Source: Methylobacterium thuringiense
GTDB lineage: Bacteria; Pseudomonadota; Alphaproteobacteria; Rhizobiales; Beijerinckiaceae
Assembly (NCBI RefSeq): GCF_022179645.1
Contig: NZ_BPRA01000014.1
Location: 1 to 64,000, forward strand
Direction of reading: 5' to 3'
DNA: 64,000 nt
Part shown: in pieces, positions 26,701 to 34,901 of the stretch
How the letters are laid out: every line of letters starts with the position of its first letter
Position numbering within the stretch: the first letter of the stretch is position 1
Made by a program: the position numbers and the translations under genes
The notes under the pieces: generated by a model
What the model saw: only the letters and a program-made list of their open reading frames with translations
Told to the model about the DNA's origin: nothing
Database searches by the model: none

Positions 26701-27259
26701 GATCGGCGGGGACGACACGGTCGCGGAGATCGAGGGCAAGCGCCGCACGACGTTGCTCGAGATCGAGGACGGCGCGCTGCGCTACCTGCAGCTCCGGGCC
26801 GGCACCGCCGCCACCGAGCACGGCCTGCGCGCCTATCGCGAGCACCACCGCAGCGCGATGATGACCCGCGCCTCGGACGCCTTCCGCACCATCAGCCGCG
26901 GCGCCTATGCCGGGCTCGCGGCGCAGCCGGGCAAGGACGCCGAGACTCTGATCGCGCTGCCGGCCGGCGGCGGCTCGAAGCAGGCGAGCGAGCTCTCGAA
27001 GGGTACGCGCTTCCAGCTCTATCTGGCGCTGCGCGTCGCCGGCTACGACGAGTTCGTGCGGGCGCGCGCCCCGCTGCCCTTCATCGCCGACGACATCATG
27101 GAAACCTTCGACGACTTTCGCGCCGAGGAGGCGTTCCGGCTGCTCGCCGAGATGGCCGGCGTCGGACAGGTGGTCTACCTCACCCACCACCGCCACCTCT
27201 GCGACGTCGCCCGCAAGATCAGCCCGAACGTGCGGATCCACGAACTGCCGGGCGTTTGA
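23780..27259 (+). CDS. SbcC/Rad50-like AAA ATPase (YhaN type)
   Basis: This 1159-aa SMC-like ATPase has Walker A at residues 36-44 (YGPNEAGKST). A long alanine/arginine/glutamate-rich coiled-coil body follows. The C-terminal half-site has the signature ELSKGTRFQLYLALR near 1071 and Walker B FIADDIMETFDD with aspartates near 1104. A conserved histidine lies in VVYLTHHRHLCD. No CxxC zinc hook was seen in the coiled coil, which fits YhaN-type rather than classical SbcC proteins. It forms a two-gene operon with the upstream Mre11-like nuclease and would load or regulate it on DNA ends. Confidence 0.88.
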   Translation: MRLKRLDLTRYGKFTDHAIDFGERVAGVPDLHVVYGPNEAGKSTTLAAFLDLIFGIGGQSPYNFLHPYPTMRIGGLLDFADGPRVFARLKRPQNSLLDGNDQAIPEAVIRADLGGIDRDAYRTMFSLDDETLEKGGESILASKGDLGELLFSAGAGLADLSRNLGNLRGEADKFYKYRARGGTLADLKARLAALKAEKEKFDTLASDYARLVATRDRAAAQYEDAIAERTRLQGRIDAILRSLNALPRLAALRSTRERLAPLAALPDAPAGWAQELPSLQKQEIELGIKLKTVADELARLGAEIDAVGIDEAALRLHDDLEWLDGLRARYATAEIDLPERRMQVRAADLAISAILARLERPDEADPRRLVLGASVVGRLRELMEARAGLDAARAAAVTEHADAGRRLTDATDTLAASGGTEAGATPDKAMAALAATVAALRGSDHAARQKRAARNRDAEQARLADRLRTLAPWQGEADALLALRCPEPATLQAWKSALETRQAAVARHAAEVERLTSEAGRLRAERDAIADTTGLVGDQEAAALRADRERAWAAHRRDLAAASADAFEAVLRQDDIVAAGRLGHMADLASLHQRGQALAVAEAALHRAKGLFAEAAQGLQALRDEIAKSVRGIATALDPETNPADLDGWLTRRTTALAAREALIAAETELRDALSDEGDAVERLAAALAGAGLAVAPGAGFSALLATAQDALDREAEVRGLRQAVAERARDLADRRRAVAQAEARDADWAAAWAETCARCWLGETGTAPDLATVREILAAIEDLTPAVDRKASLTDRIEKMTKDQEAFREHVAALADLVRIEACTPDPVDHARRIAERIREARAERDRHAVASEAAEAARARKAALDETLAIHAGRKAAMTAHFGVATLDDVGARLAEVARRDELRTQAETAEREILDGLRLSTIAEAERVLDDADRPALDAEFAELKARFDDQDRLCQELFAQRSDAVGKVEAIGGDDTVAEIEGKRRTTLLEIEDGALRYLQLRAGTAATEHGLRAYREHHRSAMMTRASDAFRTISRGAYAGLAAQPGKDAETLIALPAGGGSKQASELSKGTRFQLYLALRVAGYDEFVRARAPLPFIADDIMETFDDFRAEEAFRLLAEMAGVGQVVYLTHHRHLCDVARKISPNVRIHELPGV

Positions 27260-27265
27260 GGCGGA

Positions 27266-27517
27266 TCAGGCGGGCTCCAGGCACCGCGTGTCCGGCAAGG
27301 CCCTTGCCTCCCCGAGCGGCCCGGCGCGCAATGCCTCCACCAGCAGCAGGATCTCGTCGGGAAACAGCGCCTCGTGCGCGAGGCCGAAGGCGGTCTCCAG
27401 CGCCGGACCGAGGGCGCGGACCAGGGGATGGGCCCGCGGCCCGTCCGGCCCGGGGTCGCGGCCGATCCGGATGAAGCCGGACACGCAATCGATGGCGAAG
27501 GCCCGAGAGGCAGGCAT
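27266..27517 (-). CDS. Small hypothetical protein
   Basis: This 83-aa frame has a normal amino-acid composition (MPASRAFAIDCVSGFIRIG ... ALFPDEILLLVEALRAG ... CLEPA), and an ATG start was chosen. It fills a space convergent with the SbcC-like gene, whose stop is six bases away, and divergent from pxpA. No family was recognised. Longer versions start further upstream with an arginine/histidine-rich lead that looks unreal. It could be a chance frame, but its leucine-rich helical stretch and clean position favour a gene. Confidence 0.5.
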   Translation of the reverse strand: MPASRAFAIDCVSGFIRIGRDPGPDGPRAHPLVRALGPALETAFGLAHEALFPDEILLLVEALRAGPLGEARALPDTRCLEPA

Positions 27518-27772
27518 GACGTCCTGGAGCGCGCGCAATCCGCAAACCCGCCGAGCCGGGCGCGCCCGGTGGTGGGACCGGGGCTCGTGCGTGGGGCCAA
27601 GCTGAGCCATTGCGGTTGAATGGGGCCTGAAGGGCGCGGCCATTCCGGCAGCTACACGCTTCGGCGCCTTCGGCCATCGCGAAGGCCGGCACTATACTCG
27701 GGCGTGCCGGTCCTGGCCGGCGGTGTTCGGAACCATGCCGACGGACGGGGCGGCTTCGGAGGACCTGACGGC

Positions 27773-28546
27773 ATGAGCGGCCAGCGCAACATCGACCTCA
27801 ACGCCGATCTCGGCGAGGGCTTCGGCGCCTGGCGCATGGGCGACGACGCCGCGCTGCTCGCCATCGTCACCTCGGCCAACGTCGCCTGCGGCTTCCATGC
27901 CGGCGACCCGGACATCATGGTCGAGACGGCCATGGCGGCAAAGGCCAGGGGCGTCGCCGTCGGCGCACATCCCGGCTTCTTCGACCTTCGCGGCTTCGGC
28001 CGGACCCCGATCCGCGAAACTCCGAGACGGATCGAGCGGGACGTCGCCTACCAGATCGGCGCGCTGCAGGCCTGCGCGGCGTTGGCCGGCACGCGGGTGA
28101 CCTACGTCAAGGCGCATGGGGCGCTGGCGAACCTCGCGAATGCCGAGGACGCGATCGCCGAGGCCATCGCCCGCGCCGTCGCCGGCGTCGACCGCGGCCT
28201 CGCCCTCGTGGTGATGCCGGGGCTTCCCGCCGAGCGGGCCGCGGCGCGCGCGGGGCTGCGCGGCATCCGCGAGATCTACGCCGACCGCGCCTATGCCGAC
28301 GACGGCCGCCTCGCGCCGCGCGCGATGGACGGCGCCGTGCTGCACGACGCGCACGACATCGCGGCGCGGGTGCGCCGCATGGTCGAGGACGGGGCGGTGA
28401 CGACCCTGTCGGGCCGGCGCATCCCCGTCGGGATCGACACGGTCTGCGTCCACGGCGACCATCCCGGCGCGATCGCGGCCGCCCGGGTGGTGCGGGCGGA
28501 ACTGGAGGGCGCGGGGCTGGCGCTCAGGCCGTTCGCACCGCCCTGA
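27773..28546 (+). CDS. pxpA: 5-oxoprolinase subunit A (LamB/YcsF family)
   Basis: This 257-aa protein begins NIDLNADLGEGFGAWRMGDD, the YcsF signature. It continues with SANVACGFHAGDPDIM, VGAHPGFFDLRGFGR, TYVKAHGALANLA and IDTVCVHGDHPGAI. PxpA works with PxpB and PxpC to hydrolyse 5-oxoproline, a product of glutamine/glutathione breakdown. No pxpB or pxpC is adjacent, so either they are elsewhere or this protein acts alone. The ATG follows GGAGG at about eleven bases. A strong hairpin separates it from the permease gene downstream. Confidence 0.88.
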   Translation: MSGQRNIDLNADLGEGFGAWRMGDDAALLAIVTSANVACGFHAGDPDIMVETAMAAKARGVAVGAHPGFFDLRGFGRTPIRETPRRIERDVAYQIGALQACAALAGTRVTYVKAHGALANLANAEDAIAEAIARAVAGVDRGLALVVMPGLPAERAAARAGLRGIREIYADRAYADDGRLAPRAMDGAVLHDAHDIAARVRRMVEDGAVTTLSGRRIPVGIDTVCVHGDHPGAIAAARVVRAELEGAGLALRPFAPP

Positions 28547-28610
28547 GCGCATGGCGCCCGCACTGCAAAACGCGGGGAGGGATCGATTTCGGCCGTTCAC
28601 GGTTTCTTGA

Positions 28611-28632
28611 GGCGCGATCTCGGGATCGCGCC
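28611..28632 (+). terminator. Strong hairpin between pxpA and the AI-2E permease gene
   Basis: A perfect nine-pair stem GGCGCGATC/GATCGCGCC closes a TCGG loop. It lies 65 bases after the pxpA stop and 22 bases before the permease ATG. There is no T run. It may end pxpA transcripts with a factor's help, or sit in the permease mRNA leader and affect its translation. Confidence 0.45.
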
Positions 28633-28654
28633 GCGTGAAAGAGTCGAGCCGGCC

Positions 28655-30757
28655 ATGAAGAGCGATCCGAGAAGCAGCGGCCTCGTCGTTCCGCCGCGCC
28701 CGACGCGGATCGCCGCCGCCGAGACGCCGAAGGGCAGCATCGCCTCCCCGGTGATCGTGGCGGCGATCATCGTCACCGCGCTCTATCTCGGGCGCGACAT
28801 CCTGATCCCGATCGCCATCGCGGTCCTGCTCTCCTTCGTCATCGGTCCCCTGGTCCACCTGCTGCGCAAGCTCAGGCTCGGGCGCCTCGTCGCGGTGCTG
28901 ATCGCGGTGCTGACGGCGTCGGGCGTCATCGCGGCGCTCTCCACCGTGATCGGCGTGCAGGTCGCCGACCTCGTGAAGGACGTGCCGCGCTACCAGCACA
29001 CCATCGAGCGCAAGATCGAGGGGCTGCGCCAGGGGCCGCTCGGCACCGGCATGGACTACGTCGCCAACATCAACCGGGCGATCCACGATGCCGGCAGCGA
29101 GCCGGACAAGCAGAAGAAGCCGGAGACGTCGCAGACCAAGCCCGAGCCGACCCCGCCCGTGCTGGTGGAGATGAAGGACCGTCCGCCGAGCCCGCTCGAA
29201 CTCGCCAACACCGTGCTCTCGCCGGTGCTCGGCCCGCTCGCCACCACCGGCATCGTGCTCGTGGTGCTGCTCTTCATCCTGATGCAGCGCGAAGACCTGC
29301 GCGATCGGCTGATCCGGCTGGCCGGATCGAACGACCTGCACCGCACCACCGTGGCGATGGACGACGCCGCGCGGCGGCTCTCACGCTACTTCATCGGCCA
29401 GCTCGCGCTCAATTCCGGCTTCGGGCTGGTGATCGGCTTCGGGCTCTGGGCGATCGGCGTGCCGAACCCGGTGCTGTGGGGCATCTTCTCCGCGCTGATG
29501 CGCTTCGTGCCGTATATCGGCGCCTTCGTCTCGGCGGTGTTTCCGCTGGCGGTGGCCGCCGCGGTCGATCCGGGCTGGGGCATGGTCATCGCCACGTTGA
29601 TCCTGTTCGGGGTCATCGAGCCGCTGGTCGGGCAGATCATCGAGCCGCTGGTCTACGGCCACTCCACCGGGCTCTCGCCCTTCGCGGTGCTGGTCTCGGC
29701 GCTGTTCTGGATCTGGCTGTGGGGGCCCGTCGGGCTGATCCTGTCGACGCCGCTCACCGTCTGCCTCGTGGTGCTCGGCCGGCACGTCGACGCGCTCGAA
29801 TTCCTCGACGTGCTGTTCTCCGACCGCCCGGCCCTGACGCCGGTGGAGAACTTCTATCAGCGCATGCTCGCCGACGACCCGGAGGAGGCGCAGGAGCATG
29901 CCGACACGATCCTGCGGACCTGCTCGCTCTCGGCCTATTACGACGAGGTGGTGCTCAAGGGCCTCGAACTCGCCTCGCGCGACGCCGCCCGCGGGGTGCT
30001 GACCCTCGAGCAGAAGGGCGACATCCGCACCTCGATCGCCGCGCTGATCGAGGAGCTGGAATCCCGCGAGGACGAGCGGCCGGTCGAGCCGGCCAAGGCG
30101 GTGCGGCGCCTGTTCGCGGGCAAGGCCGTGGCTGCGGAAGCCGCCTGCGACGCCGCCACGGCGATCGACGATCCGCCCGAGCCCGAGGAGTTGCCCGAGG
30201 CGTGGCGGCGGGAGGGCGCGGTGCTCTGCGTCGCCGGGCGCGGCTTCCTCGACGAGCCGGCCGCCGCGATCCTGGCCCAGCTCCTGCGCAAGCACGGACT
30301 CGGTACCCGCATCGCCGAATTCTCGGATCTCGCCCGCGCCAAGATCGACGGCTTCGATGCCGGCCCGACGCAGATGGTCGTGGTGATCTCGCTCTCCATC
30401 GGCGGCGAGCCCGGCCACCTGCGCCGCCTCGTCGGCCGGCTGCGCCAGAAGCTGCCCGGCAAGCGCATCGCGGTCGGCCTCTGGCGCATCGACGACGAGG
30501 GCGCGTCCGAGGCGGCCGGCCGCCGCGAGATCGAGGCCGACGAGCACGTCTCGTCGCTGCGCGACACGATCGAGGTGGTGCTGGGCAGCGCGGTGGCGAA
30601 GCCGGCCGCCGCGATGCCGGCTTCCGTCCCGCCCGCCCCGTCAGGCCCAGCCGATGCCGGCTTGAGCGGCAGCACGCCTCTCGTATCGCTTGCGGAAAAG
30701 CATCACCCCCGCAGGCCGGGAGCCTCCTGGCCGGTGCGGGCGACGTACTCGGTATAG
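28655..30757 (+). CDS. AI-2E family permease with C-terminal soluble domain
   Basis: This 700-aa protein has two parts. The N-terminal part up to about 390 is the AI-2E/PerM fold with paired helices near the start (ILIPIAIAVLLSFVIGPLVHLL), a periplasmic insert rich in proline and lysine, and the conserved late block WGIFSALMRFVPYIGAFVS ... FGVIEPLVGQIIEPLVYG ... LSTPLTVCLVVLGRH. The C-terminal 300 residues are soluble; about 515-620 (VLCVAGRGFLDEPAAAIL ... MVVVISLSIGGEPGHLRRLV) look like a Rossmann/B12-binding-type fold. The substrate is unknown; despite the name, most members do not carry AI-2. The gene's last 55 bases overlap the convergent ABC-F gene. Confidence 0.82.
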   Translation: MKSDPRSSGLVVPPRPTRIAAAETPKGSIASPVIVAAIIVTALYLGRDILIPIAIAVLLSFVIGPLVHLLRKLRLGRLVAVLIAVLTASGVIAALSTVIGVQVADLVKDVPRYQHTIERKIEGLRQGPLGTGMDYVANINRAIHDAGSEPDKQKKPETSQTKPEPTPPVLVEMKDRPPSPLELANTVLSPVLGPLATTGIVLVVLLFILMQREDLRDRLIRLAGSNDLHRTTVAMDDAARRLSRYFIGQLALNSGFGLVIGFGLWAIGVPNPVLWGIFSALMRFVPYIGAFVSAVFPLAVAAAVDPGWGMVIATLILFGVIEPLVGQIIEPLVYGHSTGLSPFAVLVSALFWIWLWGPVGLILSTPLTVCLVVLGRHVDALEFLDVLFSDRPALTPVENFYQRMLADDPEEAQEHADTILRTCSLSAYYDEVVLKGLELASRDAARGVLTLEQKGDIRTSIAALIEELESREDERPVEPAKAVRRLFAGKAVAAEAACDAATAIDDPPEPEELPEAWRREGAVLCVAGRGFLDEPAAAILAQLLRKHGLGTRIAEFSDLARAKIDGFDAGPTQMVVVISLSIGGEPGHLRRLVGRLRQKLPGKRIAVGLWRIDDEGASEAAGRREIEADEHVSSLRDTIEVVLGSAVAKPAAAMPASVPPAPSGPADAGLSGSTPLVSLAEKHHPRRPGASWPVRATYSV

Positions 30758-32325
30758 CCGCCGCCATACTGGTGGATGCCCTCGGGGGTGAGTTCGAGCA
30801 GCCGGTTCGAGAGCGCGCCCAGGAAGTGCCGGTCGTGGCTGACGAAGAGCATGGTGCCCTCGTAGGTGGAGAGCGCCTGGATCAGCATCTCCTTGGTGCC
30901 GATGTCGAGGTGGTTGGTCGGCTCGTCGAGCACCAAAAAATTCGGCGGGTCGTAGAGCATTTTTGCCATCACCAGCCGGGCCTTCTCACCGCCGGAAAGC
31001 ACCCGGCAGCGCTTCTCCACGTCGTCGCCGGAGAATCCGAAGGCGCCGGCGAGCGCGCGCAGCGAGCCCTGGCCCGCCTGCGGGAAGCTCGATTCGAGGT
31101 CCTGGAACACCGTGAGATCGCCGTCGAGCAGATCCATGGCGTGCTGGGCGAAGTAGCCGAGCTTGACGCTGCCCCCGACCGCGACGGTGCCGTCGTCGGG
31201 CTTGGTGGTGCCGGTGACGAGCTTGAGCAGGGTCGACTTGCCGGCCCCGTTCACCCCCATCACGCACCAGCGCTCGCGCCGCCGGATCGAGAAGTCGAGC
31301 CCCTCGTAGATCACGCGGCTGCCGTAGCTCTTGTGCACGCTCTTGATCATGACGACGTCGTCGCCCGAGCGCGGCGCCGGCTGGAAGTCGAAGGCGACGC
31401 TCTGGCGGCGGCGCGGCGGCTCCACCCGCTCGATCTTGTCGAGTTTTTTCACCCGACTTTGGACTTGAGCCGCGTGGCTGGCCCGCGCCTTGAAGCGCTC
31501 GATGAACTTGATCTCCTTGGCCAGCATCGCCTGCTGGCGCTCGAACTGCGCCTGCTGCTGGTGCTCGTTCAGGGCGCGCTGCTGCTCGTAGAAGCCGTAA
31601 TCGCCCGAATAGGTGGTGAGCGACCCGCCGTCGATCTCGATGACCTTGCCGACGATGCGGTTCATGAACTCGCGATCGTGCGAGGTCATCAGCAGCGCGC
31701 CCTCGTAGTTCTTGAGGAAGGCCTCGAGCCAGATCAGGCTTTCGAGATCGAGATGGTTCGACGGCTCGTCGAGCAGCATCACGTCGGGGTTCATCAGCAG
31801 GATGCGGGCCAAAGCCACGCGCATCTTCCAGCCGCCCGAGAGCTTGCCGACGTCGCCGTCCATCATTTCTTGGCTAAAACTCAGGCCCGAGAGCACTTCG
31901 TAGGCCTTGCCCTCCAGCGCGTAGCCGTCGAGCTCCTCGAAGCGGGCCTGGACCTCGCCGTAGCGTTCGATGATGGCCTCCATCTCGTCGGCCTTGTCGG
32001 GGTCGGCGAGGTCGGCCTCGATCTCCTTCAGCTCGGCCCCGACCACGCTGACCGCGCCCGCCCCCGCCATCACCTCGGAGACGACGCTGCGGCCGGCCAT
32101 CTCGCCGACATCCTGGCTGAAATAGCCGATGGTGGTGCCGCGCTCCGTCGCGACCAGGCCCTCGTCGGGCTCCTCCTGGCCGGTGAGCATGCGGAACAGG
32201 GTGGTCTTGCCGGCCCCGTTCGGCCCGACGAGCCCGGCCTTCTCGCCCTTCTGCAGGGCTGCCGAGGCCTCGATGAAGACGATCTGCCGGCCGTTCTGCT
32301 TGCCGATCTTTTCGAGGCGTATCAT
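30703..32325 (-). CDS. ABC-F family ATPase (ribosome-associated, YbiT/Uup-like)
   Basis: This 540-aa protein has two ABC cassettes and no membrane segments. Walker A motifs are GPNGAGKTTLF and GVNGAGKSTLL. Signatures are LSGGWKMRVALARIL and LSGGEKARLVMAKML. Walker B motifs are VMLLDEPSNHLDLES and FLVLDEPTNHLDIGT, and both switch histidines lie in SHDR. The inter-cassette arm is glutamine-rich (RALNEHQQQAQFERQQ), the ABC-F linker that reaches into the ribosome. Such proteins ease stalled translation rather than transport. No resistance-type specificity can be read. Its 3' end overlaps the permease gene on the other strand. Confidence 0.9.
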   Translation of the reverse strand: MIRLEKIGKQNGRQIVFIEASAALQKGEKAGLVGPNGAGKTTLFRMLTGQEEPDEGLVATERGTTIGYFSQDVGEMAGRSVVSEVMAGAGAVSVVGAELKEIEADLADPDKADEMEAIIERYGEVQARFEELDGYALEGKAYEVLSGLSFSQEMMDGDVGKLSGGWKMRVALARILLMNPDVMLLDEPSNHLDLESLIWLEAFLKNYEGALLMTSHDREFMNRIVGKVIEIDGGSLTTYSGDYGFYEQQRALNEHQQQAQFERQQAMLAKEIKFIERFKARASHAAQVQSRVKKLDKIERVEPPRRRQSVAFDFQPAPRSGDDVVMIKSVHKSYGSRVIYEGLDFSIRRRERWCVMGVNGAGKSTLLKLVTGTTKPDDGTVAVGGSVKLGYFAQHAMDLLDGDLTVFQDLESSFPQAGQGSLRALAGAFGFSGDDVEKRCRVLSGGEKARLVMAKMLYDPPNFLVLDEPTNHLDIGTKEMLIQALSTYEGTMLFVSHDRHFLGALSNRLLELTPEGIHQYGGGYTEYVARTGQEAPGLRG

Positions 32326-32520
32326 GCGACCAGACGTGCTTTTGGGGGATTTGCCGAGGGCTTACGGCATGGGTGGAGGCAGCGGAAGGGGAGAGGCGGA
32401 CGGGGCGGCCCGACGGGAAGGCAGGGCTGCGGCTCCGCCCGTTCCCTCGGAGGTTGCCGCCCAGCGGCCGTCACCGAGAGCGCAAGCGAGGACCGAGGAA
32501 ACTCGGTATTCTCGGCCGCC

Positions 32521-33483
32521 CTACCGCAACGGCTTGCGCGCCGTCAGCACGGTCGCGCAGGCGAGTTCGAGCTGCTTCTCCTGGGAGAGGCCCCGGCAGA
32601 AGGGCAGGCCGACCTGCTCGGCCGGGGCGCGCAGCAGCTGCTCGACGGTCATCGCCGAGAACTCTTCGCGGACGGGAGACGACAGGCCGTCCCGCCAGGA
32701 ATTCAGGATCCATTGCAGGGCCCAGATCGGGTGGGTCGACTCGATGACCTCCACCCGCTCGACCTCGAGCATGTCCTCGAACAGGCGTCGCGCGCCCTGC
32801 GGCGTCGGGTTGAAGTAGTGGTGCGGAAAGCCGTGATAGGGCTGCAGGAAGGGGACGCAGCAATACAGCGTGCCGCCCGGCTTCAGCACGCGCGCGATCT
32901 CGCGGGCGCAGGTGAACGGGTCGCGGACATGTTCCAGCACCACGATGGACAGGACGCCATCGAAGGAATCGTCGAGGAACGGCAGGGCCTCGCCGACGCC
33001 CAGCACGTCCGTCGAGAGGTAGTCGACGATCTCGTAGTTGACGACGTTCTCGTAATAGGTTTGCCGGCTTCCGGCGCCGCAATCGAGGACGAGGCCGTCG
33101 GGGTAGCGGGCGATCAGGTCGACGCCCGACTGGTCGTAGCCGTGCGAGGACACGGCGTCGGTGGCGACGATGCCGGTCGCCTCGCGCAGTTCCGGCGTCA
33201 GGAAGTCCGCCTTGCCGTCGTTCCAGAGGCACGGCATGTCGCTCCGGAACAGCGGCCGCAGGCGCTGCATCTTCCTGGCCCGCGCCGCCCGAAGGTCGGC
33301 GCGCACGTTGACCATCCTGCGGTCCTCGCGATGGCCGAAGCCGTCGAAATGCTTCCGGCCCGACCGGACGTGGCCCGCCGCGACGGCGGCCGCCACGTCG
33401 GGGTTGGCGGCGAGATAGGCGGCCTCGTCGAAATGCCTGCCGGTCGCGGGGATGTAGAGGTCGAAGGGCATGGAGCGCACCAT
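32521..33483 (-). CDS. SAM-dependent class I methyltransferase
   Basis: This 320-aa protein has a methyltransferase core at about residues 128-230: VLDCGAGSRQTYYENV (SAM loop), VGEALPFLDDSFDGVLSIVVLEHVRDPF and IARVLKPGGTLYCCVPFLQPYHG. The pattern is that of Methyltransf_11/ubiE-like enzymes, with the substrate unknown. The N-terminal 60 residues (YIPATGRHFDEAAYLAANPDVAAAV...) resemble the short lead seen on some glycan-associated proteins. It lies 32 bases downstream of gor on the same strand. A hairpin (ACCGAG/CTCGGT) sits just past its end. A role in surface glycan methylation is conceivable given the O-antigen ligase nearby, but unproven. Confidence 0.78.
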   Translation of the reverse strand: MVRSMPFDLYIPATGRHFDEAAYLAANPDVAAAVAAGHVRSGRKHFDGFGHREDRRMVNVRADLRAARARKMQRLRPLFRSDMPCLWNDGKADFLTPELREATGIVATDAVSSHGYDQSGVDLIARYPDGLVLDCGAGSRQTYYENVVNYEIVDYLSTDVLGVGEALPFLDDSFDGVLSIVVLEHVRDPFTCAREIARVLKPGGTLYCCVPFLQPYHGFPHHYFNPTPQGARRLFEDMLEVERVEVIESTHPIWALQWILNSWRDGLSSPVREEFSAMTVEQLLRAPAEQVGLPFCRGLSQEKQLELACATVLTARKPLR

Positions 33484-33515
33484 CGCGGATTCTCTCGGAC
33501 GTTTCGGCGGCGGCC

Positions 33516-34901
33516 CTATCCCACACCCACCGGATGCTTCGTCACCACCGGAGAGCGCATCGTCACCAGTTCCTCGCCCGCCGTCGGATGCACCGCGATG
33601 GTGCGGTCGAAATCGGCCTTGGTCGCGCCCATGGTGACGGCGATGCCCACCGCCTGAATGATCTCGCCGGCATCGTGGCCGAGCACGTGGACGCCGACGA
33701 CGCGGTCGCTGGCCTTGTCGACCAGAACCTTCATCAGCACGCGCTCGTCGCGGCCCGACAGGGTCGCCTTCATCGGGCGGAAGCTGGAGCGGTAGACGTC
33801 GATCTCATTGAAACATTGGCGGGCCACGTCCTCGTTGTGGCCGACGACGCCGATCTCGGGCGTCGAGAACACCGCCGTCGGGATCAGACGGTGGTCGACG
33901 CACCAGGGTTTGCCGCCGAAGACCGTGTCGGCGAAGGCGTGGCCCTCGCGGATGGCGATCGGAGTCAGCGCCGCGCGGTTGGTGACGTCGCCGACGGCGT
34001 AGATCGACGGGACGGACGTCTGCGAATAGTCGTCGACGGGGATGGCGCCGTTCGGCTTCGTCGCGATGCCGACCTTCTCCAGCCCGAGGCCGGTGACGTT
34101 GGGCCGGCGGCCGGTGGCGCCGAGCACGCAGTCGACCGTGATGGTTTCGCCGTCATCGAGCGTCGCGCGGATGGCGTCGCCGTCGCGCTCCAGGCGCTCG
34201 ACGGTGCGGTTGAGGCGCAGGTCCATGCGCTTGGCGTAGGCCTCGCCGAGCGCGTCGCGGATTTCGTCGTCGAAGCCGCGCAGCAACCGGTCGCCGCGAT
34301 GCAGGAGCGTCGTCTTACTGCCGAGCGCAGCGAAGACGCCGGCGAATTCCACGGCGATGTAGCCGCCGCCGATGACGAGGATGCGCTCGGGCTGGCGCTC
34401 CAGCTCGAACACGCCGTTCGAATCGATGGCAAGGTCGCCACCGGGAATCATCGGCTCGTTCACCGGCGCGGCGCCCACCGCCACCAGAATGGTCTTTGCG
34501 CGGATCAGTTTTCCGGAATGGCACAGGCGGACCGTGTGCGGGTCCTCGATGGCGGCGCGGTCGGCGATGAGTTCGACGCCGGAGGCGGCGAGGTTGCGGG
34601 TGTAGATGCCCTCGAGCCGGGTCACCTCGGCGTCGCGGCGCTGCTTCAGCACGGCCCAGTCGAAGCGCGGGGTGCCGACGTCCCAGCCGAAGCCTGCGGC
34701 GTCCTCGAACTCGTCACTGAACCGCCCGGCATAGACCATCAGCTTCTTCGGCACGCAGCCGCGGATCACGCAGGTGCCGCCGACGCGGTATTCCTCGGCC
34801 AGCATCACCCGCGCGCCGTGCCCGGCCGCGATTCGCGCCGCCCGCACGCCGCCCGAGCCGCCGCCGATGACGAAGAGGTCGGTATCGAAATTCTGGCTCA
34901 T
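33516..34901 (-). CDS. gor: Glutathione-disulfide reductase
   Basis: This 461-aa FAD enzyme reduces glutathione disulfide with NADPH. FAD-binding is FVIGGGSGGVRAARIAA. The redox disulfide is C44/C49 in GGTCVIRGCVPKKLMVYAG. The NADPH fold has IGGGYIAVEFAGVFAALGSK followed by LHRGDRLLRGFD, whose arginines fit NADPH. The second FAD motif is SIYAVGDVTNR. The C-terminal catalytic dyad is in VHPTAGEELVTMR. Its ATG overlaps the TGA of the O-antigen-ligase-like gene (ATGA), so translation is coupled to it. In related Rhizobiales gor follows rpiA and a DUF2059 gene, as here. Confidence 0.94.
   Translation of the reverse strand: MSQNFDTDLFVIGGGSGGVRAARIAAGHGARVMLAEEYRVGGTCVIRGCVPKKLMVYAGRFSDEFEDAAGFGWDVGTPRFDWAVLKQRRDAEVTRLEGIYTRNLAASGVELIADRAAIEDPHTVRLCHSGKLIRAKTILVAVGAAPVNEPMIPGGDLAIDSNGVFELERQPERILVIGGGYIAVEFAGVFAALGSKTTLLHRGDRLLRGFDDEIRDALGEAYAKRMDLRLNRTVERLERDGDAIRATLDDGETITVDCVLGATGRRPNVTGLGLEKVGIATKPNGAIPVDDYSQTSVPSIYAVGDVTNRAALTPIAIREGHAFADTVFGGKPWCVDHRLIPTAVFSTPEIGVVGHNEDVARQCFNEIDVYRSSFRPMKATLSGRDERVLMKVLVDKASDRVVGVHVLGHDAGEIIQAVGIAVTMGATKADFDRTIAVHPTAGEELVTMRSPVVTKHPVGVG

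Noticed and set aside
29476-33657. A 1393-codon plus-strand frame across the ABC-F and methyltransferase genes
   Set aside because: It runs opposite to three clearly assigned genes, has no domain and starts inside the AI-2E gene in another frame.
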